Notes under the pieces: generated by a model
What the model saw: the letters and a program-made list of their open reading frames with translations, nothing else
What the model was told of the DNA's origin: nothing
Database searches by the model: none
Position numbers and translations under genes: made by a program
Assembly: GCA_023375785.1 (NCBI GenBank)
Contig: SZWC01000814.1
Location: 122,069-186,068, forward strand
DNA from: Penium margaritaceum
Lineage: Eukaryota; Streptophyta; Zygnematophyceae; Desmidiales; Peniaceae
DNA length: 64,000 bases
Direction: 5' to 3'
In this document: in pieces, positions 56,448 through 64,000 of the stretch
How positions within the stretch are numbered: the first letter of the stretch is position 1
How the letters are laid out: every line of letters starts with the position of its first letter

Positions 56448-57080
56448 GGTGGTTGGCATTATGCAAGCGGAATGCCACTGCGTTGCCAGATGGGCTGGGG
56501 GTTGGGATACGGTTTTAGCCAGTTCTAAGTCTACCGCTGAGGCATGAAGTGCAGCTCAGTGCACGGGTATTGACAGAGAGGCCAAAGACGTGGGAGCAGT
56601 TTGAGACGATGCTCTAGGCACGTTTTGACCTCCTCAAGGGTAGTCGAGTAACACATGACAAGATGAAGCACGTCAAGCAACGCCGATCGGTCAAGAACTA
56701 CACTACACACTTCATTGCTTTGGCGGCGCACATCGACGACCTCCAGGACACGGAGGCGTACGACCGCTACCATGTCGGGCTAAACCCGTACGTCCAACGT
56801 GAACTTGTGGTACTCAAGTTGCAGATGTTTGCAAATTTTGTCTTGGCAGCGGAGCGCATCCATGAGGTAAGGTATAATGTGCACCGGACCAGCTATGCAA
56901 CACAACCACGGGTGAAGCAGCCGGGTCAGGCTGTGCCCATGGAGGTGGATGCAATCCAAGCCGGGCAGAGGGATACGGGTGGACACCAAGGACTGAGAGG
57001 CAAGTGCTTGGCTTGTGGTGAGGAGGGTCATCGCAAGTGGGACTGTCCCAAATGCAAGACACAGCAGGGAGACGGGCGAT
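56448..57080 (+). pseudogene. Element L gag, right piece with zinc knuckle
   Basis: It carries KHVKQRRSVKNYTTHFIALA, the gypsy gag pattern (K.....SV..Y...F..L), then QRELVVLKLQMFANFVLAAE and a CCHC knuckle CLACGEEGHRKWDC (57007-57048). The frame from 56663 to 57082 is open; further left it is broken. Confidence 0.85.
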
Positions 57081-57279
57081 AGCAGTGTTGAGTGGACGGC
57101 CTACTGTTGCAAGCATTTTGTCTACAAGGGAAAGTACCAGCTATAAAAGGTTTTTGCCACTTAAGGAGTTGCCTGAAGTGCTGTTGCGGAATGAAGGTGA
57201 GACCTGGCAGTTCAGGGGATCATCCTTGAGCTCCTTCTTGAGATTCTGGAGGGGATTTTCAATGGTCGGAGGAAGCTAT

Positions 57280-57600
57280 GCGGGCTGCTGGATGGGGGCG
57301 CGAGTCATAGCTTCTTCAAAGAAAGGATGGCGATGAGGTTGGAGCTTGCACGGCAGCCGGGAACGTCGGCCAAGGCTTGGCAGGTGTCTGGAGTGGTGGA
57401 GCACGGTAGGCCTCTCGTCAAGCGCGAGGTCCATATGGGTGAGTTGGTGTGTGACATGGAGTTCTACACCTTCCCTATGGATGATTACGATTGCTTGATC
57501 ATTCGGGATTGGTTGCACGCCTGGAATCAAGAGGAGGATTGGAGGTATAACCGGGTGGTCGTGAAGGTGGGTGGGAAAAATCTCACTTTGTCGTTGTGAC
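57280..57600 (+). pseudogene. Element L aspartic protease remnant
   Basis: A frame with the gypsy protease start LLDGGASHSFF (57288) and the later part CDMEFYTFPMDDYDCLIIRD (57452-57511) is visible. In this family the protease cuts the polyprotein. Broken. Confidence 0.7.
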
Positions 57601-57776
57601 AGGATGAGGAAAAGGAGTCGAAAGTGGCGAAAGCGGGGGAGCAATTGCGTGTCATCAAGTTGCAGCAGTTGAAGTAGTACGAGCGAAAGGGTGGCCAGGT
57701 TTACCTGGCATGGGTGCATTCACAACAAGCAACAGAGCCGTGTATTGTAGTGGTTGAAGTAGTCAAGGCGTAGCCG

Positions 57777-58776
57777 GTGGAAAGCGTTGGAGCTCTAGAG
57801 TTACCTCTTGGTATTGGCGAGGTGCTGAAGGAGTTCGGGGACGTTTTTTCGGAGGAGTTGCCGAAAGGGCTGCCGTTATGGCGCGCCATTGACCACAACA
57901 TCAAGGTGGTATCAGGGTTGTCACTAACGATGCGGTCTTACAACCGCATGAGCGATGCGGAGCTTGTGAAACTCAAGAAGTAGTTGGGGGAGTTAGAGGA
58001 CCAGGGCTTCAGTCGGCTGTCGATGTCTCCATACACGGTGACGGTGCTGTTCGTCTAGAAAAAATCAAGGGAACTACAAAAGTGCGTGGACAACTGGGTG
58101 CTCAACAACATCACGGTGAATAACCGATGCCCGTTCCCGTGGGCCAAGGAATTGTTCAACCAGCTACGAGGCGCACGTATCTTTAGCAAACAAGACCTGA
58201 GGTTGGGGTAAAACCAGACCCGCATTGCGGCAGAAGATATAGAAATAACCGGGTTTCGGACGCGCTATGCATACTTTGAGCATCTTGTGATACCTTTTGG
58301 GTAAACGAATGCTCCTACAATATTCATGACACTCATAAACCGGGTATTCCACCCCTACTTGGACTTGTTCGTGGTTGTCTTCCTTGACGACATCCTTGTA
58401 TATTCACAATCAATGGAGGAACACCAAGAGCACCTGCAAATTGAGATGGAAGTGCTAAGAAAGGAGCCGTTGTTTGCCAAGCCCAGCAAGTGTGAGTTTG
58501 CCAAGAAGGAGGTGGAGTTCCTCGAGCACATTGTCAGAGGGAGGAGGATCCACATGGATTGAAAGAAGGTGAAACTAGTGATGGAGTGGCCAGAGCCAGC
58601 GTGCGTGTGAAGCATCGAGGTTTTTTTGGGTTTTACGAACTACTATCTGAGGTTCATCTGGGTACACGCGGCAATGGGAATACCCTTCACAGAATTGCTC
58701 AAGATGGGGTGCCAATGGGAGTGGGGTGCAAAGGAGGGGCAAGCCTTTGGTGGAATGAAGGCTGTTGTGTGTCAAA
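57777..58776 (+). pseudogene. Element L reverse transcriptase and RNase H start
   Basis: RT blocks follow in order: EFGDVFSEELPKGLP (57831), DNWVLNNITVNNRCPFPW (58090), FSKQDLRLG (58182), PFG.TNAP (58295), the catalytic FLDDILVYS (58381), KCEFAKKEVEFLEHIV (58489), then the RNase H entry FTNYYLRF (58629). This is typical Ty3/gypsy. The frame is broken several times, and LTR M begins at 58777. Confidence 0.88.
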
Positions 58777-59514
58777 TGTTGGGAATAGGGCCATCCGACT
58801 CAGTTTCAGGTCCACAGGAGGAAGTTTCAAGAAACTACCGGATACCTACTCTGATTTTCAATTCCACTTCACCATTGGAAATATCAGGTGGCAATATGTC
58901 TACGGTCCAAGTTTTAGGCCGATCCAACGGTCGGATTGGGAGATATTATTTTTCCAAGTTTTTGTGGTCATGGACCACCGATATCTTGGTGACCATAGGT
59001 GACGGCTCCATGCCTTAGCCTCAGAAAAGAAAAATGCAAGAGGTCCAGGGTCAAGACCTGATGGGAGAAATATCCAAAAAGGTCCTAGATTCTTTGATTG
59101 CCTTGTCAGAGTGTGCTAACTAGGAAAAAGGTACCTCTCCCTGCTTTTTACGTGAGGTGAGATCCTTGTGTACTAACCATGGACACATGGCGATTCTCCA
59201 TGGGATTGTGCTTTATGTGACCACTAGGAGTGTGTCATGAGAGAATTTTCTAGCTCTCTCGGTCATCTGTAAGTGGTCAGCCTGATTACTAGACTGATTT
59301 CCTCTCTTGTGTGAGATTATGGACTCTAGTGAAAGAGCCTTGGCCTCCATGGCTAAGTGGTGTGGCTTGTGAGGAGGCTGACTTGCCCAAGCTCTAGCTC
59401 TATATGTACTCCATCATTTTGAGTTATTCAACCACTATTCTTGAGCACAACTGATGCCCCTTCAGTCCCACATGCTTGCTGCTCCAAGGCTCCCTCTCTC
59501 CTCTAGTTCCATCA
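58777..59514 (+). repeat. Element M, 5' LTR
   Basis: TGTTGGGAATAGG to CCATCA, followed by tt and the primer-like tggtattagagc. It interrupts the RNase H of L. No second LTR is in the window. Confidence 0.65.
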
Positions 59515-59976
59515 TTTGGTATTAGAGCCAAGTTCTCCCAGTTTCAGCCTGCACATGCCGTCAGTTTGATAGTGACGGGTCAGGTTCAAACCTTCCCCAA
59601 ACATCAAAATTGACCACACGATCTTCAATTTCACAAGACAATCTTTCCAATGAGCCCACGATCGCGTAGATCCAACGGTCAGATTGAGAGTTATGCTCAA
59701 AACGAGGTCGGTCAGGGCTACACTCTTCTCTATGAGTAAGACAATCACCTTGTGATGACCATAACTCTCTTGTTTCTTTCTCAAATTTAAAACGTGGCAC
59801 ATGCTTATTATAGTATTTTTCCTAAGCGTTTTATTGGTATAAAAGTATTTGCATTCAATTGATTTGTTTGGGAGAAACACCGTTTTCAAGCTGGCTAGTT
59901 TGAGTTGGAGTAAGAGCAAAAGTATGGCTTGTTTTCAAGAGGACATATTTTTCAAACTCCCCTGTTGATGACCCTG
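59515..59976 (+). other. Element M primer site and leader, cut by N
   Basis: tggtattagagc at 59517-59528 is a one-base variant of the initiator-Met site. The rest has no gag start. It contains gatccaacggtcagattg, which recurs as gatccaacggtcggattg in the M LTR (58921). N begins at 59977. Overlapping minus frames show no motif. Confidence 0.5.
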
Positions 59977-60992
59977 TGTTGGAAAAAGGGCAACCGTCCG
60001 ATCCTCTTCATCTACTGATCTACTGGCCTCGGCACAACATCAACAAAAGGAGAAACAAGAGGGCCCAGAGAGAGAGAGATCCCCAGCTCTCTCTCGGCCC
60101 TCCTGTCTATCCTATATGGCGGGGCATGGTATGGCTGTGGGCAGGCCTCTTCAGGCGTCCCACTGATCCATCCATCCGCAGCCCTATTCTCTCTACTCAT
60201 CCAATGGGAGCTCCACAGAGCTGACAAAACAACTCTATCGGACAACATATATCTGGACAGGTTTTGGAAAAACAGGGTATGTGTTTCGGCAGACGAAGCG
60301 AGAGTGCGAGCATGAGTTCCTCTTGACTCTGAGTCTGCTGACATGGCGAGGAACAGGAGCACGCGCGAGACACTACTCTTTCTAAAGATGGATCCTACGT
60401 TCATGAATCGTGCAAAGGCAGTTGGAAGAATCGCGGCCGTCACCGAGTCAAGAGGTGCGGTCCTTCCATCATCTCAAGAGGACCGGCAGAGAGATCAGCG
60501 ACTACGAGAAGCTACCGCAGATCCGGACGATCTCATCCGTGCATCGCACCGAGGGCGCTGGGCATGTGCCAACCTCGGTCTGCCGATTATCAGAGATCAT
60601 CGAGCGGTATCCGGCAGATCCTGTGGCTGAGAACCCGAAGACACAAGGATACCAGACTACTCAACACTTGTACTTCTCTGCTCTTAGTTAGTACAGACAT
60701 ACAAGTGGCTATAGTTTTATATTTGCTATTACTTCGTCTCTGTGTAACCATTCTGAGCAAGCTTGGTACCGTTGGAAAGATTGTGAGACGAGTCGTGTAA
60801 TTGTGCCTTCAGCTCACCCTCTTAAATCGTACAGTCAGTGAAATTATTCAGGCAAGAGTGCCTGTGAGTTTTAGAGCAGTAACACGTGTATGGGTGAGTA
60901 TTACCGGCAGTCCACTAGAGAATTGAGAAAGTTGACTTATCAGAGTACTATGTCCGAAGACTCCTAAAGATCCTGGTATGTAAATTTCAACA
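59977..60992 (+). repeat. Element N, 5' LTR
   Basis: TGTTGGAAAAAGGG to TTTCAACA, 1016 bp. A (GA)n/(CT)n inverted repeat at 60060-60102 can form a hairpin. The right border is fixed by the primer site. Confidence 0.7.
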
Positions 60993-61006
60993 TTTGGTGT
61001 CAGAGC
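60993..61006 (+). other. Element N primer-binding site
   Basis: tttggtgtcagagc, a variant of the usual site. Confidence 0.75.
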
Positions 61007-61033
61007 ACGTGGCGTCATCAGATCTACGCAATC

Positions 61034-62000
61034 ATGGCAGCAACAATCAACCATGGAGACTACTTCAAAGTCGCGTCGTTTGACGGCTATGACTACCATA
61101 CATTTGCATTCAACATCGAGATGGTTTTCCTGAACAAGGGTCTATGGTGAGTGGTCTGCGATCCTCCCACTGACACATTACCTGCAGGAGCATCAGCTGA
61201 AGAACAAATCAGTTGGAAGCGGCGTTGTGATCAGGCCTTTTCAATTCTGGCGCTGAACTTAACAGAATGACTCAAGTTTATCATCAGAGACAATTACCCA
61301 ACCAACTGCCCAAGGAAAGCATGGAAGGCCCTGAAGAGTCGCTATGGAAGGACAAGCGACGTTGAACTCGAAAGTCTCTTGACAGAGTTCCACACACAAC
61401 GGATGGAAGAAAGAACACGCTTGGAAGATCATGTGTCCCATCTCAAGCATCTAGCAAGCCGTATCGTATCAATGGAAGAAGCGATCTCTGAGAGAGTTCT
61501 AGTACTAACCCTTTTTTGTGGACTACATGTCAGATTCAAGGACACCATCAACCGTCTTCTAACCTTTCAGAAACAAGGGAAGACCTTTGATGCTCAACTG
61601 GCTGAACTTCGAACAACACTACAGCAAGCCATTGATGCAAAAGGAAGAGCTGCCGGTGGGGCACCTGGTGCCGCCGCAGGAGCAGCTGCAGTAGCAGCAC
61701 CACCTGGAAATCAACCATACTCGTTGACTCTGGAGAAGGCTGTTGAAGAACTCATGATGGTTGAAGAGCAACATATCAAGGACAATGGAGGAGAAGCTGG
61801 TCTTGTGACCAAATATCAAGGACAAAGGACAAAAAAGTTTGGAAGCTATGGTAACGGCAGTCAGGGCTCCCTCACACACTCCAACATTAGAGATTCATCA
61901 ACCCCTCATTCACCACGAGGATATGTTCCCCCAACTGACTGAGTGTGCTGGACGTGCAAGCAAAAGGGGCACATTGCCATGGACTGCCCCAAACAGCGTC
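61034..62000 (+). pseudogene. Element N gag
   Basis: It starts MAATINHGDYFKVASFDGYD, with the copia gag pattern F.G..Y..W-like entry. A 187-codon open run (61379-61942) covers the capsid part, with a Gly/Ala-rich linker near 61660. A zinc knuckle CWTCKQKGHIAMDC lies at about 61948-61989. Broken at a few points. Confidence 0.85.
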
Positions 62001-62134
62001 CAAACTTTGCTCGTCACTATGGTTCCCGACGACCACATCAAGCAATGCTCACTACTTACATGTCCACTGTGGCCGCCTTTCTTACAGGATCTATAAAAGC
62101 ACAAGAATAACTAGACGGAGAGGACAACTTTCAG

Positions 62135-63726
62135 TTGAACCTCCTATCTGAAGGACCAACTATGTCTGACGGGGACATGTCAGCTACACCACCAGAACCT
62201 TTATTCTATGACTCAGAACCAGCAGATTCAGCACATCACATCCTGATCAAAGAAGAGTTTGTGACTGAAGAATTGGCCATGTGCTCCATCGAAAGCGCCC
62301 TTCTCCTGGCTGCTGGCATCTTGGCATGGATCATTGACTCTGGGTGTACGAAACATATGACCTATAAAAAGGACTGGTTCATCAACTTCAAACGTTTTCT
62401 GACACCACGAGAAGTCGGTCTTGGTGATGGAAGAACCATCCCTGCCTACGGCCAAGGAACGGTGTGAGTTGGGATCAAGTGCAACGGAAAACCGGCAACA
62501 AGGACTTTTGAAGATGTACTTTATGTTCCAGACCTTGCCGCAAACCTTCTCTCAGTCACCCAGCTCAACGACAAAGGCTTCAAAGTAGTATTTGACACTG
62601 ACAAGATCTACAAGGTGTATAACCAAGCATCACAACTGGCAGCCATGGCTACACCGATGGGAAATATGACTATCCTTGACACCAGTGAACCATCAAGACA
62701 TTCAGCAATGCAAGAGATGGCTTTTGTAGCTTCTGCTCCTACACCGAGTAAGACATCTCTGGCAAACCCAGCAGAACTTTGGCACAAGCGGCTGGCACAT
62801 GTCAGCTATTCAACTCTAACAAAAATGGCTACAGATTCAGTTGCTCATGATTTTCCGAACAGCCTGCTGCAAGACAAAGAAGCACCCATGTACGGCGGCT
62901 GCATCACAGGCAAGAATATCGAGCGTCTTTTCAAACACTCTCGTCACATGGAACTCATGAGTGCCTGGAGCTCGTCCACATGGATCTGTGCTACATCAAG
63001 GAAGGCTCCCTTTCAAATAAGCACTATTTCCTCGTCATTTTGGATGATTATTCAAACATGGTCTGGACTCCGACTCTCCGTTTCAAGTCTGATGCTGTCG
63101 AAGAAATCAAAACCTCAGTTTTACAGGTTGAAAACAAAACCAGTTTGACCGTGAAGAAGATCCGAACTGACAACGGAACAGAGTTTGTCAACCGCAACCT
63201 CAAGGCCTTGTACAATGAAAGAGGCATTCAGCATCAAACCACAGTGCCATACACTCCACAACAGAATGGCAAAGCCGAGAGGATGAACCAGACTCTCCTT
63301 GAAAGAGTCCGGACTATGCTTCATACGGCCGGGCTCTCATCCGCATTCTGTGCTAAAGCTCTTCACACTGCAGCATACATCACGAATCGCCTTCCCACGA
63401 CTAAGCTGCCTGCAGGTACATCCACACCCTATGAAGCATGGACCGGACATAAGCCCTATCTGGGCCACATCCATATTTTTGGATGTACAGCGCATGCCTG
63501 GATCCGCCCAGAAGAGCGTTCTAAATTGGACCCACGATTTAAAGTCTGTATCCTCCTTGGATACCAGACACGTAATATCTATCGACTCTGGGATCCAGAC
63601 TCCAAACAAATGATTTGCAGCAGGCAGCCCATCTTCGATGAAAGCTTCTTCAACCGTGCACGTGATACAACACCACCAGCAGTTACACCCATTGTCTACA
63701 TGGAAACAACGCCGCCACCTTTGTAA
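62135..63726 (+). pseudogene. Element N protease and integrase
   Basis: Aspartic protease WIIDSGCTKHMTYKKDWF (62327), the family signature DLAANLLSVTQLNDKGFKV (62532), GAG-pre-integrase LWHKRLAHVSYSTL (62779), integrase with YFLVILDDYSNMVW (63027) and IRTDNGTEFVNRN (63160), then PQQNGKAERMNQTLLERV (63257). The linker CILLGYQTRNIYRLWDPDS follows. The integrase run is open for 248 codons. In this family integrase joins the cDNA to the genome. Confidence 0.9.
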
Positions 63727-64000
63727 AAATTCTCCGTCCATCTAACACCCGATGATCACGCTGGTGTCCTCCCTCCTGTGGTTCTAGAGGAACATCATCA
63801 TGCTCCTGCTGCTTCACAGAAAGACACCTCCAACACCCCGTCACAATCAGGACTACGGCGATCGGCCAGACTTACCAGACCCCCGACGTTTCTTCAACTC
63901 GGTTTTTTTTTCTACAACCAAGCTCTCTGCAGACGACGACTTTGACCACACAGTACTACTCACACAAGTGGTGGATCCCACCAGCTTCAAAGATGCTATG
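63727..64000 (+). pseudogene. Element N integrase-RT linker and RT start
   Basis: It shows the usual linker motif SGLRRSARLTRPP (about 63849) and ends in VVDPTSFKDAM, the entry to the copia RT. Cut by the window end. Confidence 0.75.

Larger units (their letters stand above)
48853..58776 (+). mobile_element. Element L: Ty3/gypsy retrotransposon fossil with nested insertions
   Basis: A short 5' LTR, a primer site, gag (split by the hAT), zinc knuckle, aspartic protease, RT and the start of RNase H, where LTR M cuts in. The protease-RT-RNase H order without integrase before RT, and the LDD box in the form FLDDILVYS, mark Ty3/gypsy. Removing the hAT (6.8 kb) leaves about 3.2 kb of L. It is broken several times. 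The 3' half is not in the window up to M. Confidence 0.85.
59977..64000 (+). mobile_element. Element N: Ty1/copia retrotransposon, 5' part, runs off the window
   Basis: 5' LTR 59977-60992, primer site, gag with zinc knuckle, protease, GAG-pre-integrase, integrase and the first bases of RT. Frames are longer and motifs cleaner than in the other copia copies here, so it is one of the younger fossils, though broken at a few points. The 3' part lies beyond the window. Confidence 0.88.

Overview
The window looks like nuclear DNA of a large, repeat-packed plant-lineage genome. The evidence is GT-AG exon borders, Ty1/copia and Ty3/gypsy elements whose first internal bases read tggtatcagagc (the plant initiator-Met tRNA primer site), and dense nesting of elements. 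A charophyte alga such as Chara is possible, but that is inference. Almost everything here is mobile-element fossil. Only two short exons (5088-5210 and 7803-7862), one unrecognised open frame (48408-48851) and some exon-like debris (26.1-27.8 kb) could belong to the host.

Layout. 1-4378: element A (minus), an LTR element with no gag-pol that carries one 465-codon frame with two predicted membrane segments. 4379-7955: part of a host gene whose intron is full of micro- and minisatellites and a palindrome pair. 7956-13488: copia D (+). 13850-15241 and 20515-20660: copia F (minus), split by copia G (+, 15242-20514). About 21.1-21.9 kb: solo-like LTR P next to a copia integrase scrap. 22001-25751: element J (minus). 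25.8-28.5 kb: unassigned, AT-richer. 28809-33340: copia H (+), a relative of G. 33692-35346: 3' end of copia I (minus), cut by copia E (+, 35347 to about 37.95 kb). 37.95-40.8 kb: two K-family halves in inverted orientation (O and K2). 40990-46250: copia C (+), split by element B (+, 41336-45070, an older relative of A). 46.25-48.85 kb: mostly unassigned. 48853-58776: Ty3/gypsy L (+), split by a hAT DNA transposon (49667-56439), itself split by element K1 (51921-55667). 58777-59976: LTR and leader of M. 59977 to the window end: copia N.

How the parts relate. A, B, K1, K2 and J lack recognisable gag-pol. A, B and K1 share LTR ends of the TGTCGGAAT...CTGACA type; A, B, K1 and K2 share the same primer site, with a one-base variant in J. 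A and K1 also share an almost identical polypurine/LTR junction (AAGGGGGC then TGTCGGAAT). This suggests a set of non-autonomous elements moved by one unseen partner. One branch (A, B) carries a novel membrane-segment, Ser/Thr/Pro-rich frame; the other (K, J, O) carries a tandem array of about 135-bp units. By eye, LTR pairs differ by about 2% in A and 3% in K1, so these two are young. B, G and H are much older. Several nesting events are supported by target-site duplications: ggatg around B, gcccc around K1, gctgttgt/gctattgt around the hAT, and agcaa/agcag around G.
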